Of a stretch of 64,000 bases of DNA, positions 35,231-47,821 are shown piece by piece. The stretch is from positions 9,461,992-9,525,991 of the forward strand of contig CM074193.1 of assembly GCA_037179385.1 (NCBI GenBank). The letters run 5' to 3'. Positions within the stretch are counted from its first letter, which is position 1. Every line of letters starts with the position of its first letter. The notes below the pieces were generated by a model. That model did not search any database, was not told the DNA's origin, and saw only the letters and a program-made list of their open reading frames with translations. Position numbers and translations under genes: made by a program. Source of the DNA: Holothuria scabra (Eukaryota > Echinodermata > Holothuroidea > Aspidochirotida > Holothuriidae).

Positions 35231-37533
35231 TTCCAGGCAGGGAAGCTTTGGCCTACCGTAGTCAAATGTTCTCATACACACCGCATGCGGGACATCGAAT
35301 CCAGAGTAGCGCTTGCAGTGACCTTCCGTACATCTTTGTCGCACCCGCACCAAGTTCAAACGAGTTTCAAGGATTGATTTGTATCTGACTATTGACGGAA
35401 TCCAATTCAGTCATAATTAGATACCAAATGATCATCGGTCCAACTCTAGTAAAGTTATGCTCAACTGAGACTAAGATTAAAAATGCGGAAATAAAATTAA
35501 ATTTTTTTCAAGTTGATATGTTTAAAAAAAAACATATCAGGTACCGTCATTTCAAAAAAAAAAAAAAAAAAGGCGTACGGGAAGAGGCGGATCCTGTTTG
35601 CGCGAACTGAATATTTTTCAAGTCCTATTTTGCCCGGCCGCATGTCAACACGGTCCGCTGCAGGCCGAACTGACTAGCTACTACATATACTACCCCCTTG
35701 CCCTAAAATACATGTAAGTGTCACTGCCCTGAAATAAGCACTTCCCCTGATCTGGGAGGAGTGCAGTCCCCCTATCCCCACCTGAAAGGTCTACGCGCCT
35801 AATAGCATGAAAGATGCCAAGGTCTGCTTGCGATTTTCTATTGAAAAACCAGCCCCTGTCTAAAGCTATCGGCCATGTCATGACACCAAGTCTCCAGGAG
35901 CAGGAATTTCTGATGCGATTTTCTGCCAGAAAGATCAAAATTTTAATACATGGCTACTTTGTCGAGTGTCGCAACAAGCATTTCATTGGGAAAGGGCTGA
36001 TCGCTTTTACAAAATGTGGTCAGTGTACCATATTCAGTTTGGCACTAGTACTGAACTCGGGGGCTGATATTGGGACCAGAAAATTTAGTACACGAATTCC
36101 GATATTTTTCGGAAGGGAAACCGTTCCCAGCCGCTAATAACAGTTCGACCACCAAATTTTAAGTAAGTTTTTAGCGGTTTAGGATTTTTAGATAGCATGT
36201 GAGTTATGGCTAAGCCGAATGAAAGCTACAACTATTCCCTAATAACTTGAGAACCAACACACCCCAGATGCCGGTGCCTATTAGAACCTATTACACGAAA
36301 TACAGCTTGGTGACATTCTCGCCCGTATTCGTATTGTTAACCTTTCAGATTTCGTCGTTCCTCGATACAAAAATGATACTAGATGGGTTGAAGGGTATTA
36401 TTCTTTTTTCAGAGATCACAGTGACGCAGATTATACAATTTGGATCGGTATCCAGCTCGAGTTACTCATTCGCAGTTAACGTTACGCGTGAAACCGACGT
36501 AGCAGGGACATATACAGCTCCTCGTTCGCGAAAAAGTGTCCTTTTTCTTTCCACATCTTTTTACCGTTTTTTATCCCACGTACCCAAAAAAAGCATTAAA
36601 ATTTGTTTAATTTTTCAAAAATTTACCATTAAAGCCCATTTCAGATAATTAAAGTGCCTTAAGAACATGATTAGAGGCTGCAGCTGTAGTTTTAGTACTG
36701 TTAGAGGAAAAGTTTACTTAAAACGTGGAAGTTGTGTGTCTTTCTCACCTTCGCCAGATTTTGAATTTAAAGGGATATTTTTACTTATTTTTTCTTGATC
36801 CATAGGCCAAACGGATCGCTTGTGGTAATTGCATGGGTTATTACTTCATCTTTAATCATCGATTCGTATTTTTCCAATCAGACCCGCCGAAGTGCGTCAC
36901 GAAGTAACACGAAAAAGCAGGACAGATTTTGGTCTATAGCTAGCATGAAGATCAGCGCGCTTGTCGGTCGACTGATTTGAAATAATATAAATAGGCCTAC
37001 TGTCTAATAGCACAATCGTGTTAAATATAGATGTAGGTATACGTAGATACGTAAACCAACAGCCAAGTTTTCACACATACATATAAATGAACGCTTGCAT
37101 ACGCATAGTATGCTTTTTTTTCGTAAAGGCTTATACCCGTACGTATACACTCCTGTGTACACGTATACATACATATAGAGCACCCTAATCTTATACTTTC
37201 AAATAGGTATGTACGCGCGTGCTTATATGGGCATCCTTAACTCTAACCGTAACCTTAACCCTACTACTTTGCTTGTGTATTCACGTATGACATAAGTTCT
37301 GGTCACGTAAACGAAATTAGAGCCCAATATGTTTCCTATTTATGTTCAAAAGAAGCATAAGAAACGTAAATATGGTACTGGCCCACAACGCACTGGAAAG
37401 GCCTAGGTTGACATGCCTTTTGTGATCCAAAAGTAAACTGAAGAATTTTTGGTATTTCCCATTCACGGGTAACAAAAGTCGCCGTGAGCGGCGTGAATCA
37501 ATGTGCTTGTCCGCTAAGCGGACGTGTACTTCT
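35231..37533. other. No gene recognised
   Basis: There are short frames only. A segment near 35915-35960 reads FSARKIKILIHGYF, reminiscent of lipase-family sequence before the first catalytic region. No other lipase motif or splice context was found, so it is not annotated as a gene. Confidence 0.4.
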
Positions 37534-37648
37534 CCTGGGGCACGTTCCACAAAGAGCTACGCACAATCTTAAGTATGATTTACTGTTGACATAAGTATGG
37601 GGAATCAAACTTAAGATTGTGCGTAACTCTTCGTGGAACGGGCCCCTG
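37534..37648. mobile_element. Fold-back MITE, GGGCCC-TTCCACAAAGAG family, copy 2
   Basis: CCTGGGGCACGTTCCACAAA and the right end GTGGAACGGGCCCCTG are inverted, with GCACAATCTTAAG pairing to CTTAAGATTGTGC. It is the same family as 23505-23621, but closer to a perfect hairpin. Confidence 0.8.
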
Positions 37649-40600
37649 TACCTCAAGCAAGTTGGGTGCGGCACTCCTAATACCAACCCATATAGTAGGC
37701 GTTCTTGTGTTGTTTCCCTGTGATGCCCACCCATCACACCATTGCATTATAGCTTCCACTGTAGCTAATATGTCGTTGAGATTATACGGATTGGCGTGGT
37801 GTAGGGGGAGGGGAGGGAGAGGGGGATGATTTCGTAGATTTATCATTCAGGAAAGGTGTTCGCGAAAAATTTTTTATTTTCTAAGACCAGCAGACCCGAT
37901 TTTTGGGGTATCAATATTCAAACAATACAAAATTAACGATAAGTTGACCAATCTTTTAAGAGTCTGGGCAATGGTTATGAGGGACATGCCCCCTTTCCAA
38001 AAAGTGTTGTGATATATCCTCCCTTCCCCCAGGATTTCCCACCTATGCCTGCAGGAGTCGCCTAGACTTCTGTTGATGCCAAGAATTAACCAGAAAGCAC
38101 AAAGACCTATTGATTTCTTGTCGATCTTGGGAATTATTAGGTTAGTTAGTTAGCTAGATGAGGTTCTCTGTTTCTTACCATCTGCTTTAATTTCCGATAA
38201 TTGCATGATGGCATCCGAGTCGTGCAAACGCACTCGATATTTTAAAAAAATAATTACTCTATCATGGATCATTCTACAGACTTCATTTTACCACCAAAAA
38301 ATGTTTGTTTATATTCAAAAATATCAAAAAAATGCGACCACAAAATGCAAAAATGTCCCAAAATTTTCAAAAAATAAAAAAGGATAGGTAGAAATGGCCC
38401 ACCCTACTCAAATTTTATTTGTAGTTATTTTACGACCTCTTAAAACAATATTAGGTGTCGAAACTTGAGTAGAGTTAGACTTTTCAGAAATATTTAGCGA
38501 TATTTGTGCAAAAATAGGTCAATAATCGGCAAAAATAGACATTTTCGGGTCAAAAAACATGCTATCAGGAAAAATATTTACTCGGCAACCCTTGATGCCA
38601 TTTGATCCGAATAAACGCCAAAGAGTTTGTGTAAAGCATCCTTATAAATTATCAATTTGCGCCCCAAACGCCCCTTTCAGCCACCAGTTCAGCCCCAAAA
38701 CACCGCATTAGCTATCAATTACAACGCTTATACCACTCCAAATCCTATTCCACTTACGGCACCTAAAAGCTACCATCCCAAAACAGGCTGAGTCATAGCA
38801 GCTCACAGACAAGCCTGCTGTGAGCCAGCTATTGTGTTTGCGTATCAACTACTACATTCAAATATAAAAAAATCTTTCTTTCGCTACTATAAATAATAGT
38901 TAATACTATTAGTCTTTCAACGGCTTCACTGTTGAACAGCCCACGTTTCCAACTAAGTTACATGGCATATACCTACGGTATGCAATAGCCTGCCAACTTT
39001 CTTGCGAATCTCATTTACGACCACCAAATATGACGTCACGACAAAAATTAAAATACTAAATTATATCTCGCGTAATAGGTAATATTTATGCATCGAACGT
39101 ATGGCCTGGTACAAATTTTCCACCTACAAAAGCTAATTAGGTTGTTCACCGTTCGTTGTATCAGTTGCATGTACCAAAATACACTATTCATACTTGTTTC
39201 GTGCACCACGTGACCATCTCATGTTTACTAATTCGTCCCTCAAGATGTGGGATTCCTGTAAATGGAAGCTGGACGATGGTTTGCAGACTCTCTATATTAT
39301 ACTGTTTAGAGAGGTGTTTTATTGAATTGAGAGAGCGCAATCTTTCGGCTACTACAGAGTCTGCTCCGCAGGCTACTCACAGACGGAGAGAGCAGTTCAA
39401 CCCAAGGTCAAATGACGCTAATCTCCAAGGGAGTACATGTGCCCTCAAGCGTGCAGTCAAATGAAAAAAAAAAGATTTTAAATGTTAACAAAGATAATCA
39501 AAACTTAATTATGAAACGTTTTCCCCGAAAGGATAATTAAAGGCACATTCTCGGACACAAAATTCATTAACTTCAAGATATGCAGATAGGTTTCTTTAAA
39601 TGAGGAGAAAACTTCATCTCAATAGCATGCAGCGTTTCGAAGATACATATTTATAAAGTAATGCAACTTTTTCTTTTGATTTGGTGCATCATGTAAATCT
39701 GTGACGTCATTGGGGCTCATTAATTTGACGTAACATTAAATTTATTTTTAATTTTGATGTCACTGCAGGGACTATAAACCAACAGTGATAGTTGTACTCT
39801 ACGCATGGTGAAGGGTAATGCTTGATCTACAGGCAAAGATATTTAAGCATCCCTACATTATAAAAATCAAGGAAAAAAGGACCACATTACATAACTTTTT
39901 TGTGGCTTTGTTGTAGAGCAGCGGTATTTTTTAACAAAAGTAACCAATGTTTAAAATGAGATATGTTAAGTTAGGAAAAGTAATTGCTACAAGGTTTCAA
40001 GGACACGGTGAGGAATATTTTTTCTCTGGCTAAAAAACCACCAGAAGGCCTTTTAACCACTGCCGAGGGAATGATGCCTTCCCCCAAAGTGCTAGTGCAT
40101 ATGGCTTTCTTTTGTAAGCTTTCTATCAAACAGAATAAAAAGTTTTCAGGGTTTTTTCTTCAATTGCAAGCAATACTATTTTTCCAGAAACAGAGCACAC
40201 AATTGCCCACGTCATCGGTAATCTCATCTGGCTGAGTCATCAAAACCAATTTTCGATGAAGCCGGTCTTTGGCTTCAGACAGTGAACAATATGTTGTCGC
40301 GTAGTACTTGTGCACCAATGTTAAGAAAGTCGATGAGTCACAGTGTACGCCAACACTAAAATGCACGATCCTACACATGTTTTTCAAAAGTCTTGTCTGC
40401 ATGAGTACATAGGTTTTCCCTTTCGGGAAACCAAAAAGTGCCATAGCTCAGCCATTTTCCAGCCGATTTCAAAACAACTTTGTGTCAAATGAAAAACAAA
40501 AGTGTCTTGAACAATAAAATGCACAAAAATAAGAAATAAAAATAGAAACTGGTAGTGTTTTTTTAAAAAAGGAAAAAAAAAATCAATTTTCATCTACTTT

Positions 40601-40764
40601 GCATATTTGCATACATAATGAGCTCAAAAATTCCACAAAAAATAAATCAAAATCTCCTATCTGTGCTTTTTGTTTTCGATGTAGGGTTTTTACAGAGATT
40701 ATTCTTTTAATTCTAGCAAAATTAAGATATTGAAAGTATTTACTCTCATTTAAAAATTTACTGT
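37649..40764. other. No gene recognised
   Basis: This part of intron 2 is AT-rich. Frames are short and without recognisable domain motifs. Confidence 0.4.
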
Positions 40765-40976
40765 AAGCGGATAAGCGTTAAGAAAATCAGACTTGGGCCC
40801 TTTTCCAGTTGTTCTCACTGGCTGGCTTCCCCTATTCCATTGATTATGCCGAACACCAAGCACAATGACAGTAGGTACAATTTTTAAAGTCGTCGGTGTG
40901 GCCCGGCCCGGAGTCGAACTCCAGACCTTCCGGCTGCAAGTCGGATGCTTTAGCCACCTGACCATGCAGTCGGGCG
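40765..40976 (-). mobile_element. tRNA-derived SINE, copy 2
   Basis: On the minus strand the head reads TGCATGGTCAGGTGGCTAAA then GCATCCGACTTGCAGCCGGA, with GCA in the anticodon position (a tRNA-Cys-like head). The B-box is GGAGTTCGACTCC. The body, CTGTCATTGTGCTTGGTGTT and onward, matches the other two copies. There is no obvious poly(A) tail. Confidence 0.8.
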
Positions 40977-41099
40977 CATTAGTTTGATAGCACTCAACAA
41001 CACACCAATATGAATGGGTTAAACAGTGTACAGCTAAAAACCCAAAGAGCCAAAAGGCTTAGTGGTTCATTGCCAATCCTAAGAATTTTTTGGAAATTT

Positions 41100-41790
41100 G
41101 CTCTTTGACAACTGGTGATCTCAAATGAAGATCTTGAAAATTCTAAGGAAATTCGCTCTCCCCAAACTGGTGACCGCAGATGACGATCTTAGGAATTGTT
41201 GGGAGAGTTTGCAATCGGGTTTTGTTATTCCAGATGGACGATGTTTGACCTCTCGTGACCTGGCATTACCTCTGATCTCTACTAGAACAATGAGGTCTCC
41301 CTGGTGTGTGCGTACAATCCATAAAAGTTTATGCACTTTTACCACCGGTGACTTCACATGACCTTTGGCCTCCACCAGAAACGGTACGAAGGTAGGAATT
41401 TTTGTGACATTTCTTAAATTGTAAGTGGCTTTCCAAATTTTGTGCAAATATTTGCTAAATTGTTCCCAATAAATTACTGAATTTTCCTCAAATTCTTATC
41501 AAAATCTTAGATTTTGAGGAGGATTTTGAGGTCAGTGTGAACCTGCTCCCGCCTCGTACACCACTCTTTGCAGTAAAACCTTTGGTTACCTCAAATAATC
41601 TTTGACCACCACCAGCAACAATACGGCTCCTTATGCTAAAATGAAAAATCTACATACCAAATATATAAAGTGTCGAACCAATCTATCTTGAGTTGCCGTG
41701 TTTAGAGCGAGTGTCACAATATCACAAACAGATATCCAAGACATCACCATCTCATAGATTCTATGCCTGTTATAGGCAAGGAATCAGAAA
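41100..41790 (+). repeat. Third satellite-like block with terminal hairpin
   Basis: It holds CACCGGTGACTTCACATGAC, GACCTTTGGCCTCCACCAGA and a degenerate ACAATACGGCTCCTT, closing with TTGAGTTGCCGTGTTTAGAG and the hairpin CTATGCCTGTTATAGGCAAG (about 41760-41783). This is the same family and strand as 16730-18145 and 24360-27965. It ends about 200 bp from exon B. Confidence 0.65.
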
Positions 41791-41985
41791 TAATATTGCA
41801 CTCTCTGCTATGTGACATCATACGCATGAAGTCTATAGATGAAACTGTCTACCACATTTGCGTATTGATCTTTTTATACCGACTCAATGTTCTACCCAAG
41901 AGTCGGCCGATTTTGGAACTTCTTAACATTTCGATGTTTCGATAATGGAATCAGAAAAAAAAAACTCTCGGAAGTTAAAATTTAC

Positions 41986-42456
41986 CTCTATTTTGTCGAT
42001 AGATTCACAATCCTCTTTAGTAAAGGGCGCATCAATGCGGGAAACGATAACGAATACGTCAATTCCATCAGGAAAGTCTATTACAGCTTTTGCAATTTCC
42101 AGTAAGACGCTTTGATTGTCCATTAACTTGCCTTCGGTGTCGAATAATCCAGGGGTATCCATGACATGCAACACCAATTGTCCAATGTACACCCTTTCTA
42201 GGTGATTCGTTTTAGTGCACGATTTTAGGAGGTTAGTGGACGTTGTAAAAGCTTTACTTCGCCCTAGAATCGTATTTCCGGTTGAACTCTTACCGCTCCC
42301 CGTTTTACCTACTAGCACTATGGATATATCCATGCTATTACTCGCACACCCTTCAATGGAGTCTTCTTGTATTGAAAAAGTCGCACGTTTCTTCAAACGT
42401 CTTAATTTTGTTGACATCATTATCTTCCAATAGGGGGAGGACCTTGCCAAACGCAC
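41986..42456 (-). CDS. Exon B: first half of an AIG1/GIMAP-type GTPase domain
   Basis: The exon starts after a strong acceptor (CTGATTTTTTTTTTAG) at 42456 and ends at GAG|GTAAAT at 41986. It has 157 codons in phase 0 at both edges. G1 is GKTGSGKSSTGNTILG (exon residues 50-65), the AIG1 signature form of the P-loop. Thr81 or Thr83 is the probable G2 Thr. G3 is DTPGLFDT (100-107). The AIG1-specific box begins in FTKEDCESIDKIE and is completed by exon C.

AIG1 (IAN/GIMAP) GTPases bind GTP, oligomerise on membranes and act in plant and animal immune cell survival and defence. The first 12 residues after the splice site are linker-like. Met13/Met14 could serve as a start in a shorter isoform lacking the CARD. 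Confidence 0.92.
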
Positions 42457-43299
42457 CTAAAAAAAAAATCAGAAAGTTATCATCGTTTTGTTAGGGTTTT
42501 GTATTCCACAAAAATTATTGGGAAAGTTGGGACATGGCCAATCCCTCCTTCATTATCACGGTTATAACCTAAGCAAGCAAGCGTTGTCTATGTTTGAATG
42601 GACCCAACTATTCAATCGTTGTTGGAAGACCGGCATAAACTAGCTTAGCCAAATTGTAGCGGTGGATCCAGCAGGGTCGTCGATGCAGGACCTGTTGTTT
42701 TGATCTGTAGACCTCCTAAAATTTCCCAAATTGCCCTTCTTGAAAGTTTTTTTTTTCACACTAGCATGAAAAACGAGACGCTGTCACAGGGTAATGATAG
42801 TTGTCGAATTTTGAGAAGTTTTTGGTTACTCAACTAACCAGAGTTCAGCATCGATCAATACTCTAACTATAGCCTTTATCGAAGAAGCTTTGACTACGGT
42901 AAATTGCCCAACTCAAGATATAAATAGGCCAATCGTTTTACAGGAAATGTGAATTCAGAAATTATTGCTTTAACGTGAAAGTATGTGGAACAACAATCTC
43001 CTCTACCACCCTTACTTTCCCAGTCGATGCATGTACGTGGTGGATAATACACTGGTGTAATTTTGAAGAATTTTGTACTCACGAACTAACATAAAGTATC
43101 GTCTACTTAAAACAGTAACGACGAAGCTTTGAGCATAGGCCGAAATATATATCCTCACGAGTTTTGACGAAATGGGGTTCCCCTGGTCCGGGTTTTGACA
43201 ATGGAGGCTAGCTACACAAATAATCCAGATTATGCAAGAACCCCACGGAGGTTTTAATACATGCATACATGCATGTTTATAGTTTTTCATAAGTCCTCC

Positions 43300-43375
43300 C
43301 GATCCTCTGGCAAATGGCCGTTCGGCGAAACCAACTTTTAACTGCTTCCCTAAGAAGCTTTATACTTTTCCCATT
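43300..43375 (-). repeat. GCCGAACGGCC retroposon tail module
   Basis: On the minus strand GTTGGTTTCGCCGAACGGCC, then ATTTGCCAGAGGATCGGGAG and GACTTATGAAAAAC form a hairpin-like tail ending in A-rich sequence. The same module closes the U2-like insertion at 45465-45726 and occurs at 32087-32165. Confidence 0.6.
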
Positions 43376-45423
43376 GGGTTTCAATGTGAATTCCAAAAGG
43401 TCATTGCATGCTACAATATTCTCTTCTTGTAAAATACTGATCTTATATTTGCGCTGCCTCTGTGAAGCCTTTGCTCTATCAGGTGGTATCTCTCCTCTTA
43501 AAACCAACAGAAGGAATTTCGATAGAGAATCATCAAATGGGTTCTGCTATGATATTCATTGCCTGGAATAAATCTTTCCCTTAATAATGTGGCAAACGGT
43601 ATTGGAATAAAAGTGAATTTTAAGTTAATGTCCATATTCAAAGTTGACCTTCAGTCTAGTAGACTATTACTGGAATGAACCATTTCTCTCCAAGGGGGAA
43701 AGACGTTTGAACCCTGCAGTTACAGCCAACAAGTCGGGACAAGACCGTTTATTATATTTAATCGTTCTAATTCCACGTATCTATTAAATGCCTTTAAGGA
43801 GCTGAGTAGCTGCAAAGTGGAAGAAATTCTCGGACCCACCGACTTCGTTACGACACCTCCATTTATGCGTTTTGTTTTATCCATTCGACTCGATCCCAAT
43901 TCTTATCGAAGTCATGTATGCAGTGTGTTTGGCGTAACAGTGTACTTGCTTGTTGTTACTGTCGTTAACGGTGCTAATGTTATAGCCTTACTCAGTATAG
44001 CGTTAGGGCCTATGTCTAACACTAAAGACAAAAACATTGTTTGGAAAAACAGTTTTAATATCTGCAAATTCGGCAGCGTTGTTTACGAATCTCCTGCAGA
44101 TGATGCGCAAAAAAGCGTATGTCTTGTAATGTTTTTCGCACTGAAACATACAGCGTTAATTACGTTTGAAGTTGTGTTTCCTACTCCCTGGGTAAATGCT
44201 TCGATCGGAACCGATACAAGTGGGAACGATTAAAAGTTGCCGGGACCAGAAGAAGAAAGTAATGAGATAGAAATTAAAAAGGAAAAAAAAATATATACAA
44301 TAACTTGCAAGTGTACAGTCGAATAACCCAAGAAATAACATAAGGACCCTATTCACCCAGTATTATAGATTGGGCGGCGAAATCGATGTACAGCTACCTA
44401 AGCTGAACACCATTCTTCACTTGGTTTGGAGCATGATAGAACGTTTTTAATAAATGTTGTCCCCAATTAACGGAATTCACCTTTTTTCCCCAGTATATTC
44501 TACAGCAGAAACCCTTTTTCTTAAAATTATTGTCCGTGGAGACCTTTCTTGATCTTAAGGTTTTGCCAAACAAAAGTCTGATAAAACATGCATTTTTAAA
44601 AATTGTTATTTAGTTATGAACTAAAGCAAAACCATTTCGTCTTTTTTCCCCTTGCCACAGGTCGATGAAAAGTATATAGCCTATGTACTTTACCTTTGAG
44701 CTGTCCTCTTGGGTGCGCATTGACGTTATTGCAAAATTACGGTGTAAAATAATTTTAAATGAGAGTGTAAAACGTATCAGGACTAATATTTCCAAAAATT
44801 CCTGCACACAGATCATCTCGTTTGGTATGACGTATTCATTTTGGAAGTACGCTACTGCTAATCTCTTTTTAGTGTCAAGAAAAAAATATTCCGTTGTTTT
44901 CGTCGGCTTGTAGTTGACATTGACCATCTTTCTTTCGCTATTTAAATATTAATTCCGATAGCAGATTCAAGGGCAGTTAAGGTTGGGCGCCTTCTAATGG
45001 GTACAATGCGTTTGAAATATGATAATAAAGATATCAAACTTTTCCAAACCCTACCTTTACCTCAGGCAAGCAATCAATCAATACTTTCACCGACTCTATT
45101 TAAATTCCCTGAGTGCGCTGCTGTAGGACAACATGCCAAGTAAGTCAAAAAGGGCTTCCTATTTAGCGTCTAGTGCATTTAAGTATGCATCAAAATGTGT
45201 CAATAGGCCTAAAAAGTTTGACATCGGGACCCTTTTCAAAATGTGAAAATTTTCTGGAGGAGAAGGATGATCCAGTCCACTTTAACCCTCCCTCAGCCAA
45301 GCGGTGTTTGAAAACTCCATGGATACTATCTTGGCAGACGCGTATAAAAAGCCGCAGCAGAGAGAAGTCGAAGTCCCTCAGTTGGATTACTGTGCAAGAT
45401 TCACTTTGTAACCTCTGAAATAT
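43376..45423. other. No gene recognised
   Basis: One open frame of 138 codons on the plus strand (43817-44233) has no recognised domain, no splice logic and no codon pattern that would support it. The rest holds only short frames. Confidence 0.35.
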
Positions 45424-45464
45424 TGTTACAGAAAATCTAAAAGGTCTTCCTCTCTCAATGAAAT

Positions 45465-45726
45465 GAGTGCTTTTTCTAAAGTCCTCCCGACCCTCTGGCA
45501 AAGGGTCGTTCGGCGAAACCAAAACTTTTAATTCTTTCAGAATAAGTTATTACGTCCGCCGAAGGACAATACGTGACCAACCTCACGACCCATTTACATT
45601 ATTGGTCTGTTATGTATGGCTCCATTCTAGACTGGATGAAAAGAACAGATACTACACATGATCTTAGCCAAAAGACTGAGAAGCGATCAGTGATTACCAC
45701 ATGATGGCACTTCTGAATACAAACAC
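45465..45726 (-). mobile_element. Retroposon-like insertion carrying a U2 snRNA-derived segment, with 8-bp target duplication
   Basis: The 262-bp segment is flanked by exact AATGAAAT repeats at 45457-45464 and 45727-45734, and the 3' LTR lacks it at the same place. Read on the minus strand it holds a U2-like 5' domain (45687-45641). It ends with the GGTTTCGCCGAACG tail, a GACCCTTTGCCAGAGGGTC hairpin and an A-rich end. About 39 nt precede the U2 start, so U2 is not the exact 5' end of the insert. The tail recurs at 43300 and 32087 without a U2 segment. Confidence 0.7.
45641..45687 (-). pseudogene. U2 snRNA 5' domain, pseudogene
   Basis: The minus strand begins ATCGCTTCTCAGTCTTTTGG and continues CTAAGATCATGTGTAGTATC and TGTTCTT. 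This matches the highly conserved 5' end of U2 snRNA at about 44 of 47 positions, including the GTAGTA branch-site recognition sequence. The similarity to U2 stops after this, so stem IIa, the Sm site and the 3' stem-loops are missing and it cannot make a functional U2. Confidence 0.9.
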
Positions 45727-46975
45727 AATGAAATTGGTACTTGGCTGATTCAAAGGATGGGTAAGGCAAAACAACTATTGACTTTTGTGAGAATCGTTAA
45801 GTTAAAGGTCCCGTGTTTCTCAATTTTCTTTTTTTAACAATAAGGGTGTATCACTTCCAAATAAATTCTGTTGTTTACTTAGATCAAAAGGTAGGAAGCG
45901 GGGTATTTGTAAACGATGGTGCTGAGACAGAATGAGAAGCAAGGCTTGCTCTAAATGGCGGAGAAATTCTAAGAAGCTGTTTTTCAACATTCTGCAGGTT
46001 CAGTAAGAGTTGAGTTTAGTAACCTAGTTCACGAAATCAGTGCCGTCTGGGTAGGTCCCAGCCAATCAGAAAAGTTTAATATCACCATAACCAATGAATG
46101 AGTAATGTGTTTCTCCGTGTATAAGAGTGTGGCCGAGGAAAGAAGTTGTAAAGTTGAGAAGTCAGAAATTTAGGAGGATGCATTCGATATCCATACTTCG
46201 GAAAGTGAGAAAACTAATAGACGGAAGTGCTTGATTACTGTCGATCCTTGCTGACGATGTGAGCTTATTTTCAAGAGGGAAAGTCTGTTGAATTTTAGGG
46301 AGGAGGATTCTTTGGTGGGCATATTTTCATTGTAGTACACCAGGAGAATATGGCATAGGGACTAGCATGTTTTATTCTTGCCTGGTAAGATTTAATTTTA
46401 TAGCTCTTAGTTAGAAACAGATTTGTGAAACACAGCATAATAGAAAAATGCTCAGTTTTTTCACTTTTAAATGGGGAAAACCGGTTTTTGAAACGTAGGC
46501 TAATTTGGGGTCCAAAACCAGTTACCAACTTTCGTAATGGCGAAGCTTTTAATTATGACGGCAAGAATAATTCTGAGTTTATCTGAAACTCTAAGAATAT
46601 AATTAAGGACGCAATTTTTAGGCAACAGAGTGAGAGGAACTAGATTTACTGGGTTTTCTGTAATCAAGAAGAGGTTTTGAGAGATCATTTTTATGTTCTT
46701 TATGTATCCAGAAGAAGGAGAAGCTGGTGAAAATTTTGATTCTTGAACGCAAGCTTGAATAAAAGAAGTAGTACCTTAAAATATCTGGTTCCTGTTAGTT
46801 TAGTCACAATTTGTCATGGTTAATTTTAATTTTGGCCACGGCAAGGGGTAACCAGGCTACCTCCACATCCCCACCATAACTCTACTACCCAATCCCAGGA
46901 CTTGCCCAGAAGATCCTTTACCCCCTACATTCGTCGAAAACGGAAGGAAGACTTGGAGGCTTGTAACGCAACAAC

Positions 46976-46997
46976 TGGTGGCAGCGGTGGGATCAAG
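46976..46997 (+). promoter_or_regulatory. Primer binding site of the gypsy element
   Basis: TGGTGGCAGCGGTGGGATCA follows the LTR end by two bases, a position and sequence type usual for tRNA-primed gypsy elements. The tRNA was not identified. Confidence 0.65.
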
Positions 46998-47821
46998 CAG
47001 TACTGAGGTTAAAAAAAAAAACAAGTCGACAAATGCTATGCGGGTTTTACGAAGCAGGCCCATGCATGAGAGAAGGCCGTCTTCAAATCCAGTCCAGTTC
47101 CTGAGTTCCGGTTTGGTCGAGGTATTCCCGATCTTTTCCGAAGTTGTGTCTTGTTTTTCCAGTGTCTCATGGTTCGTGTGTTTCAGTGTCCCCGTGTTCC
47201 AGAACTCCTGTGTTTCTACTAATTCAGTGTACGGCAGACCAGATACATCATTCCAGAGAGGCTTCCAGCAACAAGGATAATGACAGATTTAGCGGGAGAA
47301 GCAGAAACACCGATTGATTTTGGAGCCGAGGCTAGCAAGATGCATCAGGAACAATTGGCAGTTCTCAGCTCCGTAGGTACAGAAACAAGTAGATTGGAGC
47401 CAGGTTATGAAGCTGAAGGTGGTTTACATACTGATACTCACAGACAAAAACCTAATGTAATCCCCCTTTTCGAATACAGGGCAGACACATGAGATTCCAG
47501 ATCCCCAGGTAGGGATTAGCAGCGTGACAGCTACTTTTCATGGGAGAAACCCTTTTCAAGCAGGACATCGAGAACCAAATAGGAAGGGATTTGAAGATTA
47601 TTTTCAGGGTCAAGGCAGGCCACTTGAAAGATACCTTGGTCCCAACCACCTTCCACTCTAAAAGAAAAATCAAAGAACATTTACGACGTGCTGTCCAAGT
47701 CCTCTCGACCTTTATTAATCCTTTACCGTTGTGCTCCGTTGTGTGTTTACTGCAAAGCTGATGCTACTGTCTCTGCGTGTGTGCACGAAACCCTTTAGCC
47801 GAGTGGTGCAGATATTTTAGA

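Larger units (their letters stand above)
22045..41985 (-). other. Intron 2 of the CARD-GTPase-Hint gene (inferred, about 19.9 kb)
   Basis: It is bounded by GAG|GTAAAT at exon B and TTTCTAG|GAA at exon C, both in phase 0. Joining them restores the AIG1 order, with CESIDKIE followed by ERFGSEIF. The interior is made of repeats, MITEs and SINEs and shows no further AIG1, CARD or Hint exon. A small unrecognised exon cannot be excluded. Confidence 0.75.
45424..46973 (+). repeat. 5' LTR of the gypsy element (enlarged by an insertion)
   Basis: It starts TGTTACAGAAAATC and ends GTAACGCAACA. Blocks shared with the 3' LTR include CTCTCTCAAT, GGTACTTGGCTGATT, TCTCAATTTTCTTTTTTTAA and GAAGACTTGGAGGC. 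It is about 1.2 kb longer than the 3' LTR. Part of the difference is a 262-bp insertion at 45465-45726, and the rest is absent from the 3' copy. Confidence 0.8.

Noticed and set aside
35814..36137. Frame with FSARKIKILIHGYF, lipase-like
   Set aside because: It is a single short resemblance with no catalytic Ser motif nearby and no plausible exon edges.
43817..44233. 138-codon open frame on the plus strand in intron 1
   Set aside because: No recognisable domain, start context or splice logic was found, and it is antisense to the gene intron. It cannot be excluded, but it is not supported.
45641..45687. Functional U2 snRNA gene
   Set aside because: Only the first 47 nt match; the Sm site and the 3' stem-loops are missing.
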